28,223 bases of DNA from CAZIWX01 sp964543125 (GTDB taxonomy: Bacteria > Fidelibacterota > UBA8477), in NCBI GenBank assembly GCA_964543125.1, contig CAZIWX010000025.1, positions 1 through 28,223 of the forward strand, read 5' to 3'. A program made the translations under genes and the position numbers. Below the pieces are notes generated by a model that searched no databases, was not told where the DNA came from, and worked only from the letters and a program-made list of their open reading frames with translations. This document shows, in pieces, positions 1 to 6,923 of the stretch. The number at the start of each line of letters is the position of its first letter. The stretch's first letter is position 1.

Positions 1-369
1 AGCGATTATTATGAAGCCGGCTATGTGACCTATGCGAATTCGGTGAAAAAGGCGGTTTTGGCTGTTCCTGAAAAAATTATTGTATCTGAAGGTGCGGTAA
101 GTGAGACCACGGTCAGGTTCATGCTAACTGGCGCTTTAGAGCGCTCGGGCGCTGACTATGCCATTGCTGTTTCGGGCATCGCCGGTCCCACTGGCGGTAC
201 ACCGGAAAAGCCGGTCGGTTTGGTTTACATCGGGATTGGGCGGACAGGCGATTTTGTTGTGAAGCGTTTTCAGTTCGGCCGGGATCGCAGCATGAATAAA
301 GAAATGACGGCCATGGCGGCGTTGAATCAACTGCGCATTAAGCTTTTACAGGATTTCGACCATGGTTGA
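1..369 (+). CDS. cinA: CinA C-terminal (PncC-type) domain, partial at 5' end
   Basis: The reading frame is open from the first base, so the gene is cut by the window edge and only the last 122 residues are seen. They match the CinA C-terminal domain, which in characterised members is a nicotinamide-nucleotide (NMN) amidase in pyridine nucleotide salvage. Visible family landmarks are the GAVSE segment, the AVSGIAGPTGGTPEKPVG stretch and the following GLVYIGIG strand. Whether the N-terminal MoCF-like domain of full CinA is attached cannot be seen. A GTG at position 25 is an internal codon rather than a start, because homologous sequence continues upstream of it. The stop overlaps the start of thpR by 8 nt, so the two are probably translationally coupled. 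CinA next to RecA is a common bacterial arrangement. Confidence 0.9.
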   Translation, partial: SDYYEAGYVTYANSVKKAVLAVPEKIIVSEGAVSETTVRFMLTGALERSGADYAIAVSGIAGPTGGTPEKPVGLVYIGIGRTGDFVVKRFQFGRDRSMNKEMTAMAALNQLRIKLLQDFDHG

Positions 370-952
370 GACGCCTGAGATTTATCGAACTTTTCTCGGT
401 ATCGATATCGGCACGGAGGCGAAGAGCTATCTCGGTGAATTACAATCCCGGCTTAAATCCTTTCCTGGCCGCGTTACCTGGCCGGACCCCGGGGGGATTC
501 ATCTTACACTAAGCTTTTTGGGCCAAACATCCCCGGCCCAATTGGAAACCCTGGCTCCGGCGATTAAAAAATTGTGCACCAGGATCGACCCGTTTACTCT
601 GACATTCCGGGAGACCGGTGTTTTTCCCCATGCGAACCGGCCCCGGATCCTGTGGGTTGGTCTGGAGGACGAATCCAGGACCCTGCTTAACTTGAAGCGG
701 GGAATTGACCAAATTTTATCACAAGCCGGATTTGATATTGACCGGCGGCATTTTACACCCCACATTACCGTGGGTCGGGTCAAGTTTCTAAAACCAGCAT
801 CGGAGCTAATTCATAGCTTGCTAGCTATAGAGCCACTCTCGGTTGAATGGGAGGTTCGTGCGGTGAACTGGTATAGTAGTATCTTAACCCCATCCGGTGC
901 GGAGTACAGTGTATTGAAACGATTTGAACTGAAGACGGGAGGTTCGGCATGA
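362..952 (+). CDS. thpR: RNA 2',3'-cyclic phosphodiesterase (ThpR/LigT, 2H family)
   Basis: The 196-residue protein has the two HxTx motifs that define the 2H phosphoesterase superfamily: HLTL in the N-terminal half (GGIHLTLSFLG) and HITV in the C-terminal half (HFTPHITVGRV). Length and motif spacing fit ThpR/LigT, which hydrolyses 2',3'-cyclic phosphate ends of RNA to 2'-phosphomonoesters and in vitro can join tRNA halves through a 2'-5' bond. It is expected to be cytoplasmic. The ATG at 362 lies inside the end of cinA, and its stop overlaps the recA start by 4 nt (ATGA), so cinA, thpR and recA appear to be one transcription unit. The link between RNA-end processing and recombination here is positional only. 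Confidence 0.93.
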   Translation: MVETPEIYRTFLGIDIGTEAKSYLGELQSRLKSFPGRVTWPDPGGIHLTLSFLGQTSPAQLETLAPAIKKLCTRIDPFTLTFRETGVFPHANRPRILWVGLEDESRTLLNLKRGIDQILSQAGFDIDRRHFTPHITVGRVKFLKPASELIHSLLAIEPLSVEWEVRAVNWYSSILTPSGAEYSVLKRFELKTGGSA

Positions 953-2004
953 GCGCGGCAGGTAACGGTAGTACTGAAAAAAATAAAGCTTTGGATTTGG
1001 CAACCGCCCAAATCGAACGCCAATTCGGCAAGGGCGCCATCATGCGTCTCGGTGATCGTAGCCATGTTAAAGTGGACACCATTTCCACCGGTGCGCTCTC
1101 CTTGGATGCCGCGCTTGGCATTGGCGGGATACCGCGGGGGCGGGTTTGCGAAATTTTCGGGCCGGAATCCTCGGGCAAAACCACCCTCACCTTGCATATA
1201 ATTGCCAATGCCCAGAAAAACGGCGGCTATGCCGCGTTTATCGATGCCGAACACGCCCTGGATCCCAATTATGCCCGTAATTTGGGTGTGGATATTAAAA
1301 ATTTGTTGATCTCCCAGCCTGATTCGGGTGAACAGGCCCTGGAGATCACGGATACTCTGGTACGCAGTAATGCATTGGATATTATCGTGATTGACTCCGT
1401 CGCGGCTCTGGTTCCCCGGGCTGAATTGGAAGGCGAGATGGGCGACTCCCATGTGGGATTACAGGCCCGGCTCATGTCCCAGGCCCTGCGGAAACTCACC
1501 GCGTCGGTAAGCCGTTCAAATACCAGTGTTATATTTATCAACCAGTTGCGTGAAAAAATCGGTGTCATGTTCGGCAACCCGGAAACGACTTCCGGCGGCC
1601 GGGCACTGAAATTTTATACCTCGATCCGGCTGGACATCCGCCGCATTGGTCAGGTCAAGGAAGGTATGGACAATGTGGGTAACCGGGTCCGGGTCAAAGT
1701 CGTGAAGAATAAATTAGCGGCGCCATTTCGTCAGACCGAATTTGATATCATGTTCGGGACGGGGATTTCCTACGAAGGTGATTTGGTGGACTTGGCCCTG
1801 AGTGGGCAAATCATTCAGAAGAGTGGCTCCTGGTTCAGCTATGGCGAAGATCGATTAGGTCAGGGCCGCGAGAATGTTAAAGCCTTTCTCAAAGATAATT
1901 CGGATATTCTGGCCCGGCTGGAAAAGGATGTCAAGGGGTTCCTCGGTATGCTGGAAGCAGAACCCACGGCTGAACCCGCGGTTAAGCCCGGGGGGAAAAA
2001 ATAA
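949..2004 (+). CDS. recA: Recombinase RecA
   Basis: This is a full-length RecA of 351 residues, the normal size. It has the Walker A GPESSGKTT, the AEHALDP segment, Walker B with IIVIDSVAALVP, the loop L1/L2 region with the conserved NQLREKIGVMFG and NPETTSGG stretches, and a short C-terminal tail ending PAVKPGGKK. RecA forms filaments on single-stranded DNA, catalyses homologous strand exchange and stimulates LexA-type self-cleavage. The start at 949 overlaps the thpR stop (ATGA) and has an upstream GGGAGG, which supports it. I saw no LexA-type operator (neither CTGT-N8-ACAG nor GAAC-N4-GTTC) just upstream. That fits transcription from farther upstream through cinA-thpR. recX follows 86 nt later. 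Confidence 0.99.
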   Translation: MSAAGNGSTEKNKALDLATAQIERQFGKGAIMRLGDRSHVKVDTISTGALSLDAALGIGGIPRGRVCEIFGPESSGKTTLTLHIIANAQKNGGYAAFIDAEHALDPNYARNLGVDIKNLLISQPDSGEQALEITDTLVRSNALDIIVIDSVAALVPRAELEGEMGDSHVGLQARLMSQALRKLTASVSRSNTSVIFINQLREKIGVMFGNPETTSGGRALKFYTSIRLDIRRIGQVKEGMDNVGNRVRVKVVKNKLAAPFRQTEFDIMFGTGISYEGDLVDLALSGQIIQKSGSWFSYGEDRLGQGRENVKAFLKDNSDILARLEKDVKGFLGMLEAEPTAEPAVKPGGKK

Positions 2005-2090
2005 GCAGCCCGAATTCAAACCAATTTTATTAGGACCGCAACCACGGCTTTGATGTAGCGCGAACAACATTAAGGTCGTGGCTTTTCATT

Positions 2091-2720
2091 TTGCCAACAC
2101 TCACAACACTCAAAACTCTTCCCAAGCCGCCTTACAAAGTCGAGTTGTTTATCGATGGCCTGCTGTGGGAAACCGTTCCCCGGGATGTCATTCTCAAACT
2201 TCGGTTGATACCGGGGATGGCATTTCCGGATGATCTGCGGGAGGCAGTCAGACATCAGGTGCAAATGTACGAAGCCCGGGAAATTGCTTTGCGCCTGTTA
2301 GCCCGCCGGGAACGAAGTGCCGGCGAGATACGGCAACGCCTGAGACTTAAGGGTTTGAGCGATTTCGCTGACAAGACGATTGACGATCTGAAAGCCAAAG
2401 ATTACCTGAATGATGAACGGTTTGCCACGCTGTTTACCCGGGATAAAATCAATCTCAAACGCTGGGGACCGCAACGTATCCGGGCGGAACTCTACGCCAA
2501 AAGTGTATCCAAAGCGGTGATTGAAAAGGTTATCGGGGCTGCCTTCCGGGATCAGGATCAGACGGTGATGATCAGTGAATTAATCGCAAAAAAAGTAAAG
2601 GGTAAAACCGCCATTACGGATAAGGAACGCCAGCGAGTATGGAATTTTTTAATCCGGCGCGGGTATAATTCCAGTGACATTACCCGGGTTCTACGCAATT
2701 ACGATCGGTTAAGCGAATAG
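2091..2720 (+). CDS. recX: Regulatory protein RecX
   Basis: The 209-residue protein has RecX features: an N-terminal strand-rich segment (KVELFIDGLLWETVPRD), the helix pattern AREIALRLLARRERSAGEIRQRL, then DDLKAKDYLNDERFA and a basic triple-helix repeat region. RecX binds the RecA filament groove and limits RecA activity. The only plausible start is TTG at 2091: in this frame a TAG at 2031 blocks longer forms and there is no ATG or GTG between. The nearest purine-rich sequence (AAGG at 2072) is about 15 nt away, so the ribosome site is weak. The preceding gap can form a weak CCACGG/TCGTGG stem (2042-2081) followed by TTTT, which might lower recX expression relative to recA. The TTG start and poor site would also keep RecX low. 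Confidence 0.93.
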   Translation: MPTLTTLKTLPKPPYKVELFIDGLLWETVPRDVILKLRLIPGMAFPDDLREAVRHQVQMYEAREIALRLLARRERSAGEIRQRLRLKGLSDFADKTIDDLKAKDYLNDERFATLFTRDKINLKRWGPQRIRAELYAKSVSKAVIEKVIGAAFRDQDQTVMISELIAKKVKGKTAITDKERQRVWNFLIRRGYNSSDITRVLRNYDRLSE

Positions 2721-2743
2721 TTTTTCCTCGCGCAACGCCGCAC

Positions 2744-2795
2744 AGAATCCTCTCCCCGGCGGAACAGGGCCGGCGGACGGCCCGGAGGAGATTCT
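2744..2795 (+). terminator. Stem-loop downstream of recX, possible terminator
   Basis: A perfect inner stem GGGCCG (2767-2772) / CGGCCC (2778-2783) with a 5-nt loop lies inside an outer AGAATC (2744-2749) / GATTCT (2790-2795) pairing. Only a short TTTCC follows, so it is not a textbook Rho-independent terminator. Its place 24 nt after recX suggests it ends the recA-recX transcript or protects its 3' end. Confidence 0.4.
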
Positions 2796-2803
2796 TTCCG
2801 TAG

Positions 2804-2930
2804 CTCCGGGCTTCAGCCCGGGGACCGCATAATTTCTTAAAACGGAGGCTTCAGCCCCTACTCTGGGATCTCTATTGGGCTAAAGCCCTCTTTTTCTTGA
2901 AAAATCAACCCACGAGCTGAAGCTCGGGGC
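2804..2930. repeat. Cluster of four REP-like palindromic elements
   Basis: Four short inverted repeats share the core GGGCT-nn-AGCCC or a close variant. They lie at 2806-2821 (CCGGGCT TC AGCCCGG), 2844-2858 (GGAGGCTTCAGCCCC), 2877-2888 (GGGCT AA AGCCC) and 2913-2926 (CGAGCT GA AGCTCG). Start-to-start spacing is 38, 33 and 36 nt. Spacers share a TTCTTAAA motif after units 1 and 4 (near 2834 and 2938). The pattern looks like clustered REP/BIME-type extragenic palindromes. It is not CRISPR-like, because units diverge and spacers are short and partly similar. Confidence 0.7.
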
Positions 2931-3045
2931 AATGAAATTCTTAAAGGCTGATTTATCCATAACCCAGGCTTACCCGGCGGGATCCCGGCGGGACAGCACC
3001 GCGGCTAAGAATCCCCCCGGCGCCGGCAGCGAAGCCGCCCAGCCG

Positions 3046-3093
3046 CGTACTCGTGCTCGTGCTCGTACTTGTACTCGTGCTCGTGCTCGTACT
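3046..3093. repeat. Tandem 24-bp duplication built from CGTACT/CGTGCT hexamers
   Basis: The stretch is eight hexamers in the order CGTACT, CGTGCT, CGTGCT, CGTACT, TGTACT, CGTGCT, CGTGCT, CGTACT. The second four repeat the first four with a single C-to-T change at 3070, so it is a 24-bp unit present twice and itself a hexamer microsatellite. It lies in non-coding DNA. Confidence 0.9.
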
Positions 3094-3234
3094 CGATTTC
3101 TCCCTTCTAATCCGCAGCTTTTAAAAAAACCCTCCACGGTCAAATCACTGCCTGGCGGCATCGCGTCTTAAATCAGTGCAGCCCTGCATCAAACCACTGT
3201 TTGAGAAGCAGCGCCGGTGTTCTATATTCATCTC

Positions 3235-3984
3235 ATGGCCATTTTGCCGGACAGCCAATTAAACCAGTTCACACCCACATGTAAAATTGTGTTTTTCACC
3301 GGCGCCGGGATATCAGCCGAGAGTGGTATCCCGACCTTCCGGGACCAGGACGGATACTGGTCAAAGTACAATCCGCTGAAAATGGCCAGTGTCCGCGGAT
3401 TTCGTGAAAATCCGGTGTTGGTTTGGAACTGGTACCTGTATCGGCGCGAAAAAATATTAGCCGCCCAACCCAATCCGGGACATATCGCCATCAGCAAGTT
3501 CCAAGCAACATTTCCGAACACCGCGGTGGTAACTCAAAATGTAGATGGGCTGCATCAACGGGCGGGGACCGGAGAAATTCATGAATTACACGGAAACATT
3601 TTCTCCAGCCGGTGCCTTGAATGTGATAAGAACCTGGACTTTTTAGAGCGAATCGAAGTGACGGAAAAATCTATTCCCCGGTGTGAGTGTGGCGGCCTGG
3701 CCCGGCCGGGGGTGGTCTGGTTTGGTGAAACCTTACCGGCGAAGGTCCTGACAGCAGCTTTCCGGCTGGCCCGGCGGGCGGATATTTTCTTTTCAATCGG
3801 TACTTCGACGGAAGTGTATCCGGCCGCGCAATTACCATTTGAAGCGAAAAATCATGGCGCCCGGATCATTGAGATCAATCCCAATCAAACTTCGCTCACA
3901 GCCCACGCCGATCTGACGATTCAACAACCGGCCGGAATTATTTTGCCGGAAATTTTTAAGGAAATCAATGCGGTTTTGGCTTAA
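3235..3984 (+). CDS. NAD-dependent protein deacylase, Sir2 family (class III-like)
   Basis: This is a compact sirtuin of about 249 residues. Numbered from the ATG at 3235, it shows GAGISAESGIPTFRD (NAD binding, 23-37), QNVDGLH (101-107), catalytic His119 in HELHG, a zinc ribbon with Cys127, Cys130, Cys150 and Cys152, and the GTSTEVYPA and EINPN segments. Tyr67 and Arg70 in WYLYRR align with the YxxR pair that gives SIRT5 and CobB their preference for succinyl-, malonyl- or glutaryl-lysine. The expected role is therefore cytosolic NAD-dependent desuccinylase/deacetylase. An in-frame GTG at 3217 would add six residues (FYIHL-like); neither start has a strong ribosome site and I prefer the ATG. 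The 3' end overlaps the next gene by 17 nt. Confidence 0.93.
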   Translation: MAILPDSQLNQFTPTCKIVFFTGAGISAESGIPTFRDQDGYWSKYNPLKMASVRGFRENPVLVWNWYLYRREKILAAQPNPGHIAISKFQATFPNTAVVTQNVDGLHQRAGTGEIHELHGNIFSSRCLECDKNLDFLERIEVTEKSIPRCECGGLARPGVVWFGETLPAKVLTAAFRLARRADIFFSIGTSTEVYPAAQLPFEAKNHGARIIEINPNQTSLTAHADLTIQQPAGIILPEIFKEINAVLA

Positions 3985-5938
3985 GGCATTTGCGGTCAGT
4001 ATACTTTTTTCGGTGTTTTTCAACGGCTGCGCGTATTTCAATACATTTTATAATGCCAAAACCTACTACGCGGAAGCCCAAAAAGCCACCAACCGGAATC
4101 AATCCGGCCTGGTGAGCCGGGATGAAATTCAACTGTATGCCAAAGCGATTGAAAAAAGCAAAAAACTGCTGACGAAATATCCCAAAAGTAAATACACCGA
4201 CGATGCCCAATTCATTATCGCCCGTTCCTATTATTATCGTCAGGATTATCGACTGGCGCGGCGCTATTTCGAGGAACTTCCCAAACAATATCCCGGCTCA
4301 CCCTATGCCGCCGAGGTCCCGCTCTGGTTAGGGCGCTGCTTGTTGCATCAGGATGATTTGGTCATGGCCAAGCATGAAGCCCGCCGGACACTGGAAAAAT
4401 CAAAAGAATCGCGGCTGCATGTTGAGAGCTATCTGCTTTTAGGGCAAATCGCCATTGCCGAGGATAGTCTGGATCTGGCGCGCAATTATCTGACAAAAGT
4501 GATTGATGAGTCCGATAACGGTGAAACCCGGGCGCGGGCTCAATTCCAAATCGGAAATTTATTGCGGCAGGCGGGAAATTATGATGCCGCCCTGGAGGCC
4601 TTTCAGCGGGTGACCAAATATGATCCCAATGAAAGCATGAAAATCCAGGCGATCATCAACCAGAACCGGATGCTCCAAAAACTTGGCCGGGAAGATGACG
4701 CCATCAAAATGATCGAGACCATGTTGTTGGATGACAAATTCGCTGATATCCAGGGCCAATTGGAAGTTGAATTGGGCAAAGCCTACTTCAACGAAAACCG
4801 GGATGCTGAAGCGATTTCACGCTTTCAACGGGTGATGGATGAGTTTCGCGGTAAACCCTATGCGGCCGAGGCCGCCTATCGATTGGGTGAGTTGTACCTG
4901 AATCATCAACAGGCTTATACCAAAGCTTTGGATGCCTACAACGGCGTGGCCGCCAATGACCGCAAGTCGGAATTCAAGCCATTTGCGGACCAACGCAAGC
5001 ATCAAATCAATCGGTATGAGGAAATTCAGTGGGAAAATCACAATTTACGGCGGCAATTGGCGGGCCTGGAACCGGAGACTAAACAGGGCAACCGAGGTAA
5101 CCGAGGGCGCAATACCAACCCGCGTTCGTCCCATGGCGCCCGGCCCGGACATGGCCGGGCGCCGGTCAATCAGGATCTTTTCGAAAATCCGGATCAGCAA
5201 CCGGCGCAAACCGAAACGGCGCCCTCGTTAGACGATGGAATAATCGATTCGACCCAAAGTATTTCAACGGCCGATTCAATAAAATTCACTGATCTGATCC
5301 TTAAAAATCGTTACGCCCTGGCGGAGCATTTTGTCTTCAGCTTCCATTTTTATGATTCAACCCTGGTTTTGTTGAATGACATCGAAAAGGCCGGTGCTGA
5401 TTCGGCTTTAAAGATTCAGGCAGCTTACATGCGTTATTATCTTGCGTCCGAAATTCTGAAGGATTCACTGGCGGCGGATTCAGCTAAAGCGCATATCCGG
5501 CAGGTTTATCCCGCCGCCTACACTGATTTTTTCGTTAAATCAAAGAGACCGCGAGAACCCCGGGCGCCGGAGGTTCAATTCCGGTCGGCCGAAGCGGCAT
5601 TTTTATCCCATAACACTCAAAAAGCGGCCGAGATTTATCAGGCTATCGTCGCCGATACAACCGGCCGGCTGTCTCCCTGGCGGGAACGAGCCCTATTCAA
5701 CCTGGGCTGGGTTTATGATCATTTTTTGTATGACCATGACAAGGCGATCGCTTACTATGGGCAATTCGGTGAGGAATATCCCCACTCCCGGTATACTGAA
5801 CTGGCAACCGAACGCCTGAATCTTCTCACGGCTGACAAGAATATTCGGGCTTCAACCACCGCCACGGAGCCGGAACCGCCGCAAACCGTTCCTAGTTCCA
5901 GACGCGATCGGAATCCCGGCAAGGCCGAACACAAATAA
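3968..5938 (+). CDS. TPR-repeat outer-membrane-type lipoprotein, function unknown
   Basis: The 656-residue protein starts with a short basic and hydrophobic signal sequence ending FFNGC. Cys21 is the likely lipidation site, though the lipobox is weak. The mature start CAYFNTFYNAKTYYAEA is typical of large TPR lipoproteins of FCB-type bacteria. Many tetratricopeptide-like helix pairs follow up to about residue 355 (patterns such as YRLARRYFEELPKQYP and YDAALEAFQRVTKYDP). A low-complexity linker rich in Asn, Arg, Gly and Pro covers about 371-421. A second TPR region runs to about 630, ending in a Pro/Arg-rich tail. It resembles BamD/YbgF-like scaffolds in general form, but no specific partner can be named. 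It overlaps the sirtuin gene by 17 nt. A protein-protein scaffold at the envelope is the safest inference. Confidence 0.85.
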   Translation: MRFWLKAFAVSILFSVFFNGCAYFNTFYNAKTYYAEAQKATNRNQSGLVSRDEIQLYAKAIEKSKKLLTKYPKSKYTDDAQFIIARSYYYRQDYRLARRYFEELPKQYPGSPYAAEVPLWLGRCLLHQDDLVMAKHEARRTLEKSKESRLHVESYLLLGQIAIAEDSLDLARNYLTKVIDESDNGETRARAQFQIGNLLRQAGNYDAALEAFQRVTKYDPNESMKIQAIINQNRMLQKLGREDDAIKMIETMLLDDKFADIQGQLEVELGKAYFNENRDAEAISRFQRVMDEFRGKPYAAEAAYRLGELYLNHQQAYTKALDAYNGVAANDRKSEFKPFADQRKHQINRYEEIQWENHNLRRQLAGLEPETKQGNRGNRGRNTNPRSSHGARPGHGRAPVNQDLFENPDQQPAQTETAPSLDDGIIDSTQSISTADSIKFTDLILKNRYALAEHFVFSFHFYDSTLVLLNDIEKAGADSALKIQAAYMRYYLASEILKDSLAADSAKAHIRQVYPAAYTDFFVKSKRPREPRAPEVQFRSAEAAFLSHNTQKAAEIYQAIVADTTGRLSPWRERALFNLGWVYDHFLYDHDKAIAYYGQFGEEYPHSRYTELATERLNLLTADKNIRASTTATEPEPPQTVPSSRRDRNPGKAEHK

Positions 5939-5989
5939 GGCTCGTCTTCGGCTGCCTTTCACAGGAATCGGGAAGTGGTTGGCGGCGCT

Positions 5990-6014
5990 GCGCTGATCAT
6001 GAAAAAATCAGCGC
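5990..6014. other. Perfect 8-bp hairpin between the TPR lipoprotein gene and cdsA
   Basis: GCGCTGAT (5990-5997) pairs fully with ATCAGCGC (6007-6014) around a 9-nt A-rich loop. It lies 51 nt after the lipoprotein stop. No T-tract follows, so it may stabilise the upstream mRNA end or be a weak or Rho-assisted terminator. Confidence 0.4.
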
Positions 6015-6077
6015 CCGGTAATCCATCAAAAGCTGTTGTAACCAATAGGGGCAAGGGATAAGTTTGCCGCCGTACTT

Positions 6078-6914
6078 ATGGCACTCCAGAACTTTAAAAT
6101 ACGCACGCTAATAACCATTTTAGGGATTCCGGCCCTGGTGGCTCTGACCCTTTTCACAGCCTGGTCATTTGCCGTCTTTTTTATCATCGCCGGCGGGATT
6201 GTGCTCCACGAAATTTTTAAAGCCGTGGCCCAACAGGATTTGGCACCTAATTCCATCTTGGGATATGCCCTTTATTTGGCGGTGATCATGGTAATTGTGG
6301 GCGAAGCTAACGCGTTTCTCGTTGCCCTGTTATATTTCGGCATTATTGCGCTCTTTATGGTGGAACTTTTCCGGAAAAAGCCCCGGGTTTTCGAGAATTT
6401 AGCCGTCACTTTTACCGGGGCTGTTTTTATGGCGATTGTCATAAGTACTTTTATTCTGCTAAGGAATATAGACTACGCCGAATTTCAGGGCTGGGGGAAT
6501 TACGGCAGCCATTTGATCCTGTCCGTATTTTTTTCCGTATGGGTCTGTGATATGGTGGCCTACTTCATCGGATCACTCTTGGGGCGGCATAAAATATTTC
6601 CACGGGTGAGTCCCAACAAAACCTGGGAGGGCACACTTTCCGGGTTGTTTGGCGCCCTGGCCACGATTTTTATTTTACAGCAGACCGGGTTCATTGCGGG
6701 ACTGGCACCTCAACACCTGCTGGTGCTGGGCCTTATTTCCGGCGGTTTTGGTCAGGTGGGCGATTTTACCGAATCCCTGGTGAAACGGGATGTGGGTATC
6801 AAGGATTCCTCCCATTTAATACCAGGGCATGGAGGCGCCTGGGACCGTTTGGATTCGCTGTTATTCGCCGTTCCCCTTAGTTATTTATACCTCAATCTGG
6901 TTGCGCTGGCGTGA
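6078..6914 (+). CDS. cdsA: Phosphatidate cytidylyltransferase (CdsA)
   Basis: This is an integral membrane enzyme of 278 residues that makes CDP-diacylglycerol from phosphatidate and CTP, the branch point of bacterial phospholipid synthesis. The C-terminal family signature is clear: SLVKRDVGIKDSSHLIPGHGG followed by AWDRLDS. The residue after HGG is Ala where Ile, Leu or Val is usual, a mild variation. An SPNKTWEG segment and about seven hydrophobic helices complete the fold. The ATG at 6078 is the only start: a TAA at 6039 closes the frame and nothing better lies between. The usual uppS/dxr neighbours are absent. The next gene begins 9 nt after the stop, so cdsA may be the first gene of the importer operon, although the functional link is unclear. 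Confidence 0.96.
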   Translation: MALQNFKIRTLITILGIPALVALTLFTAWSFAVFFIIAGGIVLHEIFKAVAQQDLAPNSILGYALYLAVIMVIVGEANAFLVALLYFGIIALFMVELFRKKPRVFENLAVTFTGAVFMAIVISTFILLRNIDYAEFQGWGNYGSHLILSVFFSVWVCDMVAYFIGSLLGRHKIFPRVSPNKTWEGTLSGLFGALATIFILQQTGFIAGLAPQHLLVLGLISGGFGQVGDFTESLVKRDVGIKDSSHLIPGHGGAWDRLDSLLFAVPLSYLYLNLVALA

Positions 6915-6923
6915 TCTCATCCG

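Larger units (their letters stand above)
2721..3234. other. Non-coding repeat-rich intergenic region between recX and the sirtuin gene
   Basis: About 510 bases with no credible gene. The left part holds a strong stem-loop, the middle holds four palindromic elements, and then comes a GC-rich stretch and a hexamer-based tandem repeat; these are listed separately. A 79-codon open frame (2932-3171) crosses two of the repeats and encodes only alternating Arg-Thr/Arg-Ala, so it is not counted. From about 3096 to 3234 I see no clear structure, only the presumed leader of the sirtuin gene. Confidence 0.75.

Noticed and set aside
811..1452. Long minus-strand open frame opposite recA
   Set aside because: It is the complement of strongly conserved recA codons and the product resembles no protein. 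The same reasoning applies to the long minus frames at 7692-8231 and 13581-14054.
2042..2086. Terminator between recA and recX
   Set aside because: The stem is only CCACGG/TCGTGG with a 29-nt loop and four T residues; too weak to list as a terminator, though it may attenuate.
2804..2930. Possible CRISPR array from regularly spaced palindromes
   Set aside because: Repeat units diverge in sequence, spacers are only about 18-25 nt and partly similar, and no cas gene is nearby.
2932..3171. 79-codon open frame in the recX-sirtuin gap
   Set aside because: It runs through a palindromic element and the hexamer repeat, gives alternating Arg-Thr/Arg-Ala, and has no ribosome site.
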